Below are positions 48,992-57,644 of a stretch of 64,000 bases of DNA, piece after piece (position 1 is the stretch's first letter; every line of letters begins with the position of its first letter). The DNA is from Lachnospiraceae bacterium (GTDB taxonomy: Bacteria > Bacillota > Clostridia > Lachnospirales > Lachnospiraceae), in assembly GCA_014804645.1 (NCBI GenBank), contig JAAUZI010000008.1, forward strand, positions 124,001 to 188,000, read 5' to 3'. Position numbers and translations under genes: made by a program. Below the pieces are notes generated by a model, which saw only the letters and a list, made by a program, of their open reading frames with translations, did no database searches and had not been told where the DNA came from.

Positions 48992-49028
48992 AAAAAAACG
49001 GAACCATTTGCTGCCAAATCGCTCCGTT
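48992..49028 (-). terminator. Leader terminator of the ABC-F gene
   Basis: On the reverse strand AACGGAGCGATTTG pairs with CAAATGGTTCCGTT around a short loop, followed by seven T residues. It lies about 30 bases before the start codon, as an attenuator would. 48964-49303 otherwise holds the promoter and the tiny ORF. Confidence 0.75.
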
Positions 49029-49192
49029 ACATCCTCTGCCCCGCTATGTGGAATAAAAAGACACATCTATGCCGAAAAATATCGCACAAAAAAGAGAGGT
49101 TATGAGAACATAATCCACTTTTGGCAACATGACCAGACAGCGCGCAAAAACTCCCTGCACTGTCTCCAAACCTTCATGCAATCAAAAGCGAA

Positions 49193-49204
49193 CTATTTTC
49201 TCAT
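49193..49204 (-). CDS. Three-codon leader ORF (MRK)
   Basis: ATGAGAAAATAG on the reverse strand, with AAGGAGAGGGGTGAAAGG upstream and about 30 bases after the predicted transcription start. Tiny leader ORFs are used by other ABC-F resistance genes to sense drug-stalled ribosomes and switch the leader hairpin. The ORF and site are seen; the role is inferred. Confidence 0.5.
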   Translation of the reverse strand: MRK

Positions 49205-49233
49205 CCTTTCACCCCTCTCCTTAAGATAGTGCC

Positions 49234-49262
49234 ATTCTAGCATACCTGATCTGCTTTGTCAA
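49234..49262 (-). promoter_or_regulatory. Promoter of the ABC-F gene
   Basis: On the reverse strand TTGACA (49257-49262) and TAGAAT (49234-49239) with a 17-base spacer, about 270 bases before the ABC-F start, leaving room for a regulatory leader. Confidence 0.8.
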
Positions 49263-49303
49263 ATACGAAATAGACCGCCGTTTGCGTCAAATTGCCGCAT
49301 GCC

Positions 49304-50317
49304 TCACACAAACCCCAAAGCCCGCATCAACAACACCGATCCAAAAATCACGCCTGCGGAGAGCAAGGTTGTCCAGACCACCAACTGCCCGGCCAACTGT
49401 CCGTCATTGCCCATCTCCTCGGCCATAATGGCGCTCGCCACTGCCACTGGCGTACCAAACAAGGCAATCAGGGCCGCATATGTGCCGTTGTCAAATCGGA
49501 AAAACCCCAGCCCCTGGAGTAAAGCAGCGCCTCCTATACCTATCAGCGGAGCAAAGAGCAGACGCCCAATGACTCCGAGGGTAATCTGTCTTTTCAGATC
49601 TTTGATACTGCTCATTTCAAACTGTCCGCCCAACACCAGCAACGCGACAGGAGTAGACGCTTTTGCCAGATAGTCCAGAACCGTCCCCACAAAAGTAAAT
49701 TTACCCAGAAAAAGAGTCATGCCGGTGGGCAGACAGTGTACCAACGGTTTCAGCAACACACATACTATGCCCGCCAGCACGCCGATAATCAGCGGATTGT
49801 GCAGAATTCCCCGCATTGTTTTGGCAATTCGTCCTCCGGCGCCGGACTCCGATTGTATGTAGACGGACAGGGAGATCACGGACAACACATTAAATACGGG
49901 AATGGTAAAGGCGGATAAAATCGCTACAGCCTGCACGCCCTTTTCCCCCGCCATGAGCTGGGCAAGAGGAACCCCCACCAAGGCAAAATTGGAGCGAAAA
50001 ACACATTGAAGCAACACTCCTTTTTGATACCTGTCAGGTACGGCGCGGGCAAAGAGCAGCCCAATGCCAAAAAGTATGGCGATGGCCGCCAAAACATACA
50101 ATACCGCATCCCATCTCAGCTGAGAAAAGCTGTCCAGCTCCGCCAGATTGGTGAACAGGAGAACCGGCAGCAGAACGCGGAATACCGTCTTGTTGGCAAC
50201 TTTGAGGAATTCCCTAGAAAAAAATCCCTTTTCCTTTAAAATATATCCCAGTGCCACCAGCAGAATTACGGGCAGCACCGAATTTACCGCAAAAACAAGA
50301 ATATCCGACAGTGCCAT
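49304..50317 (-). CDS. AEC-family (auxin efflux carrier type) transporter
   Basis: About 337 residues from the ATG at 50317 (GGGAGGG upstream). Ten hydrophobic helices in two halves of five, with the family's sequence style: FAVNSVLPVILLVALGYILKEKGFF, VFRVLLPVLLFTNLAELD, FRSNFALVGVPLAQLM and the end GTPVAVASAIMAEEMGNDGQLAGQLVVWTTLLS. Bacterial AEC members move dicarboxylates such as malate or other organic anions. The solute here is unknown. It may be co-transcribed from the cardiolipin synthase gene 22 bases upstream. Confidence 0.85.
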   Translation of the reverse strand: MALSDILVFAVNSVLPVILLVALGYILKEKGFFSREFLKVANKTVFRVLLPVLLFTNLAELDSFSQLRWDAVLYVLAAIAILFGIGLLFARAVPDRYQKGVLLQCVFRSNFALVGVPLAQLMAGEKGVQAVAILSAFTIPVFNVLSVISLSVYIQSESGAGGRIAKTMRGILHNPLIIGVLAGIVCVLLKPLVHCLPTGMTLFLGKFTFVGTVLDYLAKASTPVALLVLGGQFEMSSIKDLKRQITLGVIGRLLFAPLIGIGGAALLQGLGFFRFDNGTYAALIALFGTPVAVASAIMAEEMGNDGQLAGQLVVWTTLLSAGVIFGSVLLMRALGFV

Positions 50318-50345
50318 TAGCACACCCTCCCAGACGCTCCTCCTA

Positions 50346-51926
50346 TCACATCAGCGGCGCCACCACTTTCATGATGCAGCCCAGCAGCTTTCTGATTCGA
50401 GGCTCCGCTTTCAGCGTCTCATACGTCACAGTCCGGCACTGGGCAAGCGTGGCCTGATAATCCTCCTCCATATCCGCCAGGCAGGGAACGCCATAGAGAT
50501 AGGCCGCGCACTCAAAATGGTGGTACAGGCTGCGGTAGTCCAGGTTGATGGTCCCTACCACCCCCTCACGATCATCGCTGACAAACAGCTTTGCATGCAC
50601 AAATCCGGGACTGTACTCATAAATTTTTACACCGGAATCCAGCAGAGAGCGATAGTGGGTCTTGGCCAGAGCATAGGCCGCCTGCTTGTCGGGAATACCG
50701 GGCATAATCAGTTTCACGTCCACCCCGCGCTCGGCGGCAAATTTCAGCGCAGTCTCCATCTCCCCGTCCAGAATCAAATAGGGCGTCATAATGTGTACAT
50801 ATCTCTGAGCACGGTTCAGAATATCCATGTACACCCGCTCCCCCACCAAGTCGGCGTCCAACGGACAGTCCCCATAGGGCATCACATAGCCGGGAGCGTC
50901 CTCACAGGGCGGCGCGGGATAGGACAAAAAGCGCTCGAATTCCATCTCCTTCTCCCCGATTCCCCACATCTCCAGAAACATCAGCGTAAAATTCCTGGCC
51001 GCCGGTCCCTTCAGCATGACAGCCGTGTCCTTCCAATGTCCGTACTTTTTTTTGTGATTTATATATTCGTCCGCCAGATTTACCCCGCCTGTGAAAGCCG
51101 TATGTCCATCGATAACCAGAATCTTGCGGTGGTCACGGTAGTTGTAATGAGTGGATACAAAGGGGGTGAGCGGCGAAAACATCTTGCACTTTATGCCCAG
51201 CTTTTTCAGTTTCTCCGGATAGCTGTGTGACAGAGTGGTAAACTCGCAGGTGCCGTCATACATGACCCGCACGTCTACTCCTTCCGCTGCCTTTCTGGAC
51301 AGTATCTCCAGAACTCTGCCCCACATCAAACCCTCGTCCACTATAAAATACTCCAGAAAAATAAAGTGTTTCGCCTCCTCAAGCTGACGAAGCATCTCCT
51401 CCCATTTTTTCTCACCCACGGGATAATAGGTCACAGCGGTGTTATCGCACAACGGAAAACAGCCGCTCCTGCCCACATAGCGCACCAGCGCCGCCGCTCC
51501 GGGGTTCTCCCGGGCAAGCCTGTCCATAATCTCGGAATCTTGGGGAATGCAGTCCCCAGCCTCCTGTGCGATCTGATTCACCCGCGCCTTAATCAGTCGG
51601 TGCCCAATCTCACTCTTGGTAAACCAGAGCAGAAACGCACCAAACACGGGCATCAGCATAATAATGACCAGCCATGTGATCTTCGCCGTCGGGTCCAGGC
51701 GGCTATTAAGCAGATACAGCACCATAATTACGGTGAACAGGACTGTCGCACCCGAAATATAGATCTGTATATCTCTGAATTTCAAAAAAATACCGAGCAA
51801 AATAAACACTTGCAGCAAAAACAGCAGAAGAATTACTCCAAAACGGCTAAACAGCGCATGTACCAACCCTTTCTGTCCTCGTTTAAGCAGACGCATACCC
51901 TTGCTCTGACTCTCCTCATATGCCAT
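50346..51926 (-). CDS. cls: Cardiolipin synthase (phospholipase D type)
   Basis: A 526-residue membrane enzyme. Two N-terminal membrane helices (about 27-48 and 55-75) plus one more near 85 precede two phospholipase D motifs: HYNYRDHRKILVIDGHTAFTGG (HxK...D form HRKILVID) and SPGFVHAKLFVSDDREGVVGTIN (HAKLFVSD). Both are complete. It joins two phosphatidylglycerol molecules to cardiolipin and glycerol. The AGGAGG site is strong. The AEC gene follows closely. Confidence 0.9.
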   Translation of the reverse strand: MAYEESQSKGMRLLKRGQKGLVHALFSRFGVILLLFLLQVFILLGIFLKFRDIQIYISGATVLFTVIMVLYLLNSRLDPTAKITWLVIIMLMPVFGAFLLWFTKSEIGHRLIKARVNQIAQEAGDCIPQDSEIMDRLARENPGAAALVRYVGRSGCFPLCDNTAVTYYPVGEKKWEEMLRQLEEAKHFIFLEYFIVDEGLMWGRVLEILSRKAAEGVDVRVMYDGTCEFTTLSHSYPEKLKKLGIKCKMFSPLTPFVSTHYNYRDHRKILVIDGHTAFTGGVNLADEYINHKKKYGHWKDTAVMLKGPAARNFTLMFLEMWGIGEKEMEFERFLSYPAPPCEDAPGYVMPYGDCPLDADLVGERVYMDILNRAQRYVHIMTPYLILDGEMETALKFAAERGVDVKLIMPGIPDKQAAYALAKTHYRSLLDSGVKIYEYSPGFVHAKLFVSDDREGVVGTINLDYRSLYHHFECAAYLYGVPCLADMEEDYQATLAQCRTVTYETLKAEPRIRKLLGCIMKVVAPLM

Positions 51927-52177
51927 AATCGACCAACCTCCTTATGCCAAGCTATCTCACCTGGCAAGGCTCTTTTGCCATATTAATTATGATAGCATGA
52001 TTTCTATGCGGAATCAACGGATTATTGGTATATCTTTCGCCCCGGAAAGGACTGCGAAAGAAACGCTCGCGCCGTCTTTTTGACCGTTCACACCATTCTT
52101 TCGCAGCTTGGCCACTCCTGTGCTAAAATACAAGAGTACTTTATTTTAGATGACCAGTACAGGGAGGATATTTTACA

Positions 52178-53443
52178 ATGAGAAACAAAAAAGTGATAGT
52201 ACTTGTGACACTGTTGAGCATTCTGTCTTTGGCCTCATGTGGCACTTCGGACGCCGACGCGCCGCAGAACTCTTTAAATGGCAGGGAAGAAAGCGCCCCC
52301 GAAAACACACGGGACAGTTCTTTAAATGCAGATACCTCAAACAGGGCTGCAAGTGATAAGCCCCTCGACAGTTCCTTTGAGTACACCTTGATTGAGGAGG
52401 AAAACACCGTACTACTGACAAACTATGTCGGGGACGAGGAGCAGGTAACAGTCTACGGCTCCTATAAAATCGGAGGAAAAGAATACAAGACCCGTCTTCA
52501 GGACGGCACTATCGACAACATTATGACCTCTCCCTTTAGGGATAATACGACAATAACTTCCATTTCCTTTATAGGCGGCGTAAAGCTTGACAACTGCAGC
52601 AACTATTTTTCCTACTGCACCAGCCTGGAGACAGTGGATTTCAGCGGTCTGGATACCAGCGGCTGCACCGACTTTTCCGCCATGTTCTCCAACTGTACTT
52701 CTCTTCAGGCGCTTGATCTGTCTCCCCTCAATACAGACAGCCTTGAGGAATTATATGGCATGTTCAGCTTTTGTGATTCCCTGACCGAGCTGGATCTCTC
52801 TATGATCGACACAAGCCGAGTAACTTCTTTTGCCTACTTATTTGAACATTGCGTCAGTCTGGAAACCGTCAATCTGGAGAACATAAACACCAGCAACGCC
52901 CAAGATTTCATCTCCATGTTTGACGGCTGCTTTTCACTGTCGTCCATCGACGTGAGCGGATTTGACACCTCCAACACCACGATCATGAACGCAATGTTCA
53001 GCGGCTGCAGCAGTTTGACCAATCTGGATGTGAGTAATTTTGACACACGGCAGGTAATGTACATGTATGGCATGTTCGGCGGCTGCAGCAGTCTGACCAG
53101 TCTGAACTTGAGCAATTTTGACACCCAGCAGGTGGAAAATATGAGCGCAATGTTCAGCGGCTGCAGCAATCTGACCAGCATAGACCTAGACAGCTTTGAC
53201 ACACATCGCGTGGGGGATATGTCTGAAATGTTCAAGGGCTGCGGCAGTCTGGAGCAGCTGGACATCAGCCACTTTACGCCCTACAATTATCTGACACATA
53301 TATACTCCATGTTTGAGGATTGTGAGCGGCTTGCCGTGGTGTATGTGAACCAGGATTTCTATGACCATGTCTATTCCGACAGGGTCCAGAACAGCCGCGA
53401 TCTGTTCGAGGACAGCCTTCTCACAGACTTTACTGTAAAATAG
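52178..53443 (+). CDS. DUF285 (BspA-like) repeat lipoprotein
   Basis: A 421-residue surface lipoprotein: signal peptide ending LASC, an Asn/Ser/Glu-rich spacer (about 22-70), then about seven repeats of 23-24 residues of the type MFSGCSSLTNLDVSNFDTRQV, the DUF285 leucine-rich-like repeat. Such repeats often mediate binding to other cells or host proteins. It has a clear ribosome site (AGGGAGGA). The gene stands alone, with its own promoter region in 51927-52177, where nothing else is visible, and a terminator at 53460. Confidence 0.9.
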   Translation: MRNKKVIVLVTLLSILSLASCGTSDADAPQNSLNGREESAPENTRDSSLNADTSNRAASDKPLDSSFEYTLIEEENTVLLTNYVGDEEQVTVYGSYKIGGKEYKTRLQDGTIDNIMTSPFRDNTTITSISFIGGVKLDNCSNYFSYCTSLETVDFSGLDTSGCTDFSAMFSNCTSLQALDLSPLNTDSLEELYGMFSFCDSLTELDLSMIDTSRVTSFAYLFEHCVSLETVNLENINTSNAQDFISMFDGCFSLSSIDVSGFDTSNTTIMNAMFSGCSSLTNLDVSNFDTRQVMYMYGMFGGCSSLTSLNLSNFDTQQVENMSAMFSGCSNLTSIDLDSFDTHRVGDMSEMFKGCGSLEQLDISHFTPYNYLTHIYSMFEDCERLAVVYVNQDFYDHVYSDRVQNSRDLFEDSLLTDFTVK

Positions 53444-53459
53444 CGTCGTTTACATGTCA

Positions 53460-53485
53460 GGGCCTGCACGATGGTGCGGGCCTTT
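53460..53485 (+). terminator. Terminator of the DUF285 lipoprotein gene
   Basis: GGCCTGCAC pairs with GTGCGGGCC (one G-U) around GATG, followed by TTTAA. Confidence 0.6.
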
Positions 53486-53513
53486 AACAATGCAATTAAC
53501 TTATAAAAAATCT

Positions 53514-53542
53514 TTGAAATTTATACCGAAATGGTATATACT
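53514..53542 (+). promoter_or_regulatory. Promoter of luxS-pfs
   Basis: TTGAAA (53514-53519) and TATACT (53537-53542) with a 17-base spacer, 50 bases before luxS. Confidence 0.75.
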
Positions 53543-53591
53543 GAACTTAGTTTATGCGTTTTTAATATTTGAGGAAAGGAGTCAATGTTTC

Positions 53592-54071
53592 ATGGAGAAA
53601 ATCGCGAGTTTCACCATCGATCACATTCGGCTTTTGCCCGGCGTCTATGTCTCCCGCAGGGATACGGTAGGGCAAGAGGTGATTACCACCTTCGATCTGC
53701 GCATGACCAGCCCCAATGACGAGCCTGTCATGAACACGGCGGAGGTACATACCATTGAGCATCTGGGAGCCACCTTCCTGCGCAACCATCAGGACTACGG
53801 GAGCAAGACGATTTATTTCGGTCCCATGGGCTGCCGTACTGGTTTCTATCTGCTGCTGGCAGGAGATTATCATTCCAGAGATATCGTTCCCCTGGTCACC
53901 CAGATGTTTGAATTCATTCGGGATTTCCGGGGCGAGGTGCCCGGCGCGTCCCCCAGGGATTGCGGCAACTATCTGGACATGAATTTAAATATGGCCAATT
54001 ATCTGGCTGAGAGGTACTTAGAGCAGGTGCTGTACCATATCGATGACAGCCGCCTGATCTACCCGGAATAG
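53592..54071 (+). CDS. luxS: S-ribosylhomocysteine lyase LuxS
   Basis: A 159-residue enzyme. The metal-binding signature is HTIEHLGATF (the His-x-x-Glu-His motif) and the third ligand region is GPMGCRTGFYLL with the catalytic Cys. It splits S-ribosylhomocysteine into homocysteine and DPD, the precursor of autoinducer-2, in the cytoplasm. The pfs gene follows 25 bases later, so both steps of S-adenosylhomocysteine detoxification are in one operon. The ATG at 53592 has AAAGGAG ten bases upstream. Confidence 0.95.
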   Translation: MEKIASFTIDHIRLLPGVYVSRRDTVGQEVITTFDLRMTSPNDEPVMNTAEVHTIEHLGATFLRNHQDYGSKTIYFGPMGCRTGFYLLLAGDYHSRDIVPLVTQMFEFIRDFRGEVPGASPRDCGNYLDMNLNMANYLAERYLEQVLYHIDDSRLIYPE

Positions 54072-54096
54072 TAAAGTAAAAAACAGGAGGATTGCT

Positions 54097-54795
54097 ATGA
54101 GCAAAATCGGTATTATCGGCGCCATGGAGCTTGAGGTGGACACACTGAAAGCACGGATGGCGGTTACCAGCCAGACCACCCGAGCTGGCATGGTGTTTTT
54201 TGAGGGTACGTTAGGATCGACCCAGGTGGTTGTAGTCCGCTGCGGTATCGGCAAAGTCAACGCCGCCATGTGCGTTCAGATCCTCGCCGACCTTTTTGGC
54301 GTCACCCATGTAATCAACACCGGTGTGGCAGGCTCTCTCAACGCCGCTCTGGATATAGGAGACATTGTCATTTCCCGCGATGTGATTCATCACGATATGG
54401 ACGTCCGCACGCTCGGCTATGCGTTGGGGCAGGTTCCCCAGTTAGACACTCTGGCTTTTCCCGGTGATGAGACTCTGATCCGCCTGGCGATGGACTCCTG
54501 CGAGGAGGCCAATCCCGGATTACATACCGCGGTGGGCCGCGTCGTCAGCGGAGATCAATTTATCTCCGGCAAAGCGGTAAAGGAAAAGTTAATTGCGGAA
54601 TTTCATGCAGACTGTACAGAGATGGAGGGGGCGGCCATCGCCCATGCCGCCTATCTGAACGGGCTTCCCTTTGTGGTGATCCGGGCCATCTCCGACAAGG
54701 CGGACGACAGCGCCGAGATGGATTATCCAACCTTTGAGCGCGAGGCTGCCGGCCACTGTGCCCAGCTGGTTGAGGTTCTGGTAAAAAAGCTATAA
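54097..54795 (+). CDS. mtnN: 5'-methylthioadenosine/S-adenosylhomocysteine nucleosidase
   Basis: A 232-residue enzyme. Typical positions are IGIIGAMELEVDTL, VINTGVAGSLNAALDIGDIVIS, VVSGDQFISG, ECTEMEGAA-type segment (here DCTEMEGAAIAHAA) and AISDKAD, where Glu and Asp are catalytic. It cleaves adenine from S-adenosylhomocysteine, supplying S-ribosylhomocysteine to LuxS encoded upstream. Strong AGGAGG site. Confidence 0.94.
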   Translation: MSKIGIIGAMELEVDTLKARMAVTSQTTRAGMVFFEGTLGSTQVVVVRCGIGKVNAAMCVQILADLFGVTHVINTGVAGSLNAALDIGDIVISRDVIHHDMDVRTLGYALGQVPQLDTLAFPGDETLIRLAMDSCEEANPGLHTAVGRVVSGDQFISGKAVKEKLIAEFHADCTEMEGAAIAHAAYLNGLPFVVIRAISDKADDSAEMDYPTFEREAAGHCAQLVEVLVKKL

Positions 54796-54819
54796 AATAA
54801 TAATGAAGGAGAGAAAGAA

Positions 54820-56007
54820 ATGTTACAGAAACTAAAGAGTATGTCCCTGAAAAAGGTGCTGCCTGGGATTATTATTATGTTCCTCATCTCAGCAGGTCTG
54901 TTGGTGTATTTCGGACCGGATTTTATCACCTGGGTGAAGGGACCCGTAACCTTTGAAGACTTGACCATTGATGAGATCGAGAATCAGTATGTCACCATGA
55001 CCTTTGAGCTGACCTGGGGTACCTACGCCACCCAGGTTACCACCACCACGCAAAACGGGCGTAAAGTCTCCGAGCGGGATTCCATGCAGTACCACGCGGT
55101 GCTGGTGGGCGGCCTGGACCGCTATCTGTACAGCACTGAAGACCTGTACTGGGAGTTTATCGGACTGGCGGTCCCTGCCAAATATTTTGACACAACCAAG
55201 ATCATTGACAAAAACAGCGATGAGTTCTTTGAGACCTATGACCTGAGAGCGCTGGATAAAACCATGCAGATAACGGGCCAGATCGTCCCCATGAATGATG
55301 AAATGCTGAGATACTATCGTCAGTTCTTTAAGGAGGCGGATTATACCGACGAGGAGTTTGCCGCATACTGCGCACCCTACTATATCAAGGTGGATAGCTT
55401 GTCCAGAGGCGCTGTGGAGATCGTTTTGCTCATGAACGCCGTGGCGGCGATATTATTCGTGATAGCGCTGTATATGCTGATCAAGGCTCTCACCGGTGGC
55501 TATCAGAAAAAACTGGTCAAAGCTCTGAAGGCACTGGGCGAGATGGAGCTGGAGCGCGCGGACTCAGATTACGAGACTGCCTCCGAACCTACCAGCGGCA
55601 TACGCATTGGCCGCAATTATCTGTTTGACTGCACCACGGCCAAGACAATGGTATATCCTTTCCGTCAGATCGCATGGGCCTATACCCATCAGGTCAACCA
55701 CCAGAAGTATGGGCGCACTATCAGCACCACCTATTCTATCATGCTGTTTACGGAGGACAAAAAACAGCATACGCTGAGTATGCCCGGCCAGGCCATATGC
55801 AACCAGGTGATAGACGAGCTGAACAGGAAATGCCCCGCCGGTATTTTCGGCTACAGCGATCAGCTCAAACAGATGTTTAACAAAAATTATGACGAGTTTA
55901 CCAGACTGCGTCGCCAGAAGGAGGCGGATATGAACCAGGCTCAGGGTTTTGCCGACAATACATACTCCGCTGATCCCAACCAAAATTCGAATCCTTATAA
56001 CGTATAA
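54820..56007 (+). CDS. DUF6709-like membrane protein
   Basis: A 395-residue protein with a membrane helix near the N-terminus (about 14-34) and another at about 208-228. An extracellular domain of about 170 residues lies between them, and a C-terminal cytoplasmic domain (about 240-360) reads like a beta-rich sensor (RIGRNYLFDCTTAKTMVYPFRQIAWAYTHQVNHQK). It resembles proteins labelled DUF6709; no function is known. It lies 24 bases after pfs with its own AAGGAGAG, and is probably the last gene of that operon before the strong terminator at 56021. Confidence 0.65.
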   Translation: MLQKLKSMSLKKVLPGIIIMFLISAGLLVYFGPDFITWVKGPVTFEDLTIDEIENQYVTMTFELTWGTYATQVTTTTQNGRKVSERDSMQYHAVLVGGLDRYLYSTEDLYWEFIGLAVPAKYFDTTKIIDKNSDEFFETYDLRALDKTMQITGQIVPMNDEMLRYYRQFFKEADYTDEEFAAYCAPYYIKVDSLSRGAVEIVLLMNAVAAILFVIALYMLIKALTGGYQKKLVKALKALGEMELERADSDYETASEPTSGIRIGRNYLFDCTTAKTMVYPFRQIAWAYTHQVNHQKYGRTISTTYSIMLFTEDKKQHTLSMPGQAICNQVIDELNRKCPAGIFGYSDQLKQMFNKNYDEFTRLRRQKEADMNQAQGFADNTYSADPNQNSNPYNV

Positions 56008-56020
56008 TTTCCCGGCAACA

Positions 56021-56055
56021 AAAACCGGCAGCAGGAAATTCCTGTTGCCGGTTTT
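56021..56055. terminator. Strong bidirectional terminator
   Basis: AAAACCGGCA pairs with TGCCGGTTTT, with CAGGAA/TTCCTG continuing the stem. It ends the luxS operon on one side and the GtrA gene on the other. Confidence 0.92.
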
Positions 56056-56062
56056 ATTGCGT

Positions 56063-56494
56063 TTACTTGCCGCTTTTTTTGAATACCAGCAGTTTGCTGA
56101 ACACATAGTTGCCGATAAACACCAGCACCGCCGATACAAGGGTGGTTATATAGGTGTTTATTCCCATCAAACCGAACAGCTGTCTGACTGCAAAGTCCAG
56201 CACAAGGGTGGATACTCTGGAGAGAACAAACTTGGGAATCTCTTTCTGCATGGGTTCGTGGCTCTTGAACACAAACCTTCTGTTGGTAAAGTAGGCAAAT
56301 GTCACACCCGCCACCCAGTTTACTGCGCTCATCACCGCATTTTCAAAAGACGTGGGGTGCAGAGGGTTGCCAAACAGCAGCCAGCTGGCCAGATACATGG
56401 CGCCCCAGGACACAAGAGTGGTAAGCACGCCCACGATCAGGTACGCGATCATTTCCTCGTATTTTTTCATCAAACCCTTTATTTTCTCAATCAT
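56063..56494 (-). CDS. GtrA family membrane protein
   Basis: A 143-residue protein with four membrane helices: MIAYLIVGVLTTLVSWGAMYLASW at the start, VNWVAGVTFAYFTNRRFVFKS in the middle, and the end VLVFIGNYVFSKLLVF. The F-N-R-R-F-V-F run is characteristic of GtrA. Members help move polyprenyl-linked sugars or anchor glycosyltransferases in wall or teichoic acid glycosylation. No glycosyltransferase gene is adjacent here. Confidence 0.88.
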   Translation of the reverse strand: MIEKIKGLMKKYEEMIAYLIVGVLTTLVSWGAMYLASWLLFGNPLHPTSFENAVMSAVNWVAGVTFAYFTNRRFVFKSHEPMQKEIPKFVLSRVSTLVLDFAVRQLFGLMGINTYITTLVSAVLVFIGNYVFSKLLVFKKSGK

Positions 56495-56569
56495 GTGTAT
56501 CCCCTTTTCCCGTAACTTCCGCTGTCAACCGCTTTCTCTACTTTACTATGAGAGAGCAGACTTGTCAAG

Positions 56570-57529
56570 TCAGGGGTTCACTACATTCCGCGGCTTTCCT
56601 CTCTGGAAGGCGGCTATATTTTCTGCCACCTCCTCCACGCAGCGGGTGCGGGCCTCCACGCTGGCCCAGGCCAAGTGCGGCGTGATAATCAGGCGGTTGC
56701 TGTCCTTCAGACGGCTCAGAGGATTGGAACTGCGCAGGGGTTCTCCGTCCACCACGTCCAGTCCGGCAGCGGCAATCTCCTCCGCCATCAGAGCCTCATA
56801 CAGAGCGGAATTGTCCACCACCGCCCCCCGGGCCACATTCACCAGAATCGCTGTTTTTTTCATGCGGCGCAAAGCCTTTTCATCAATGATCCCCCGGGTC
56901 AGTTCACTCAGGGGACAGTGCAGAGACAGAATATCGCTCTCCGCAAGCAGCGTGTCCATATCCACCTGAGGATACTCCCGACAGTTGCTTTTTCCTGTGA
57001 CGGAGTGAAAAATCACCCGACAGCCGAAAGCCGTGGCTATTTTGGCCACCCGGCGGCCGATGTTTCCCATGCCTATGATCCCCCAGGTCATGCCCTCCAG
57101 CTCGTGAAATGGTATGTCAAAGTTGGAAAAACGATCCTGGGCGCTATAGGCCCCGGACTTCACATACTCGTCATAGTGGGGCAGCTTTTCCATCAGAGCC
57201 AGCGCCAGCGCAAAGGTGTGCTGGGCCACCATGCCGGAGCAATAGTCCACCACATTGCACACCAGTATACCCCGGCTCTTGCAGTAGGCCAGGTCCACAT
57301 TGTCAAAGCCTGTGGCCAGTTCGCAGATCAGTTTTACATTGGGAGCGTCCTTCAGCGTTTCCTCGCACAGGGGAGCCTTGTTGGCAACGATGACATCCAC
57401 GTCCTGCACTCGCTCCCGCACCTCCTGGGCAGTAGTGGTGTTGCGGTAATAGGCGGTCTCGCCCAAATGTTCATATTGCACGGGTACATCGGTGCCCACG
57501 CTGTGTCTTTCCAGTACGGCAATTTTCAT
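56570..57529 (-). CDS. D-2-hydroxyacid dehydrogenase
   Basis: A 319-residue NAD-dependent dehydrogenase of the D-isomer type. Substrate-domain region: ELATGFDNVDLAYCKSRGI. NAD fold: GMTWGIIGMGNIGRRVAKIATAFG. Catalytic residues: Arg in LVNVARGAVVDNSAL, Glu in GLDVVDGEP and His in ITPHLAWASVEAR. The sequence style is nearest to glycerate or hydroxypyruvate dehydrogenases, but the acid used is not certain. It is monocistronic, with AGAGGA upstream of the ATG. Confidence 0.88.
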   Translation of the reverse strand: MKIAVLERHSVGTDVPVQYEHLGETAYYRNTTTAQEVRERVQDVDVIVANKAPLCEETLKDAPNVKLICELATGFDNVDLAYCKSRGILVCNVVDYCSGMVAQHTFALALALMEKLPHYDEYVKSGAYSAQDRFSNFDIPFHELEGMTWGIIGMGNIGRRVAKIATAFGCRVIFHSVTGKSNCREYPQVDMDTLLAESDILSLHCPLSELTRGIIDEKALRRMKKTAILVNVARGAVVDNSALYEALMAEEIAAAGLDVVDGEPLRSSNPLSRLKDSNRLIITPHLAWASVEARTRCVEEVAENIAAFQRGKPRNVVNP

Positions 57530-57644
57530 AGTTTCCTCTTTCCTGCATTGCTGTGCTTGCGATACTTTGTTAATCAGTGTTTGAAACGATTTGAGTTGCG
57601 CAAAACATGAGCCTGCAGCAGATATGCCACAGGCTCGCTATACC

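Noticed and set aside
52900..53270. Repetitive DNA as a CRISPR array
   Set aside because: The repeats are in-frame 69-72 base coding repeats of the DUF285 protein, not short palindromic repeats with unique spacers. No CRISPR array was seen in the window.
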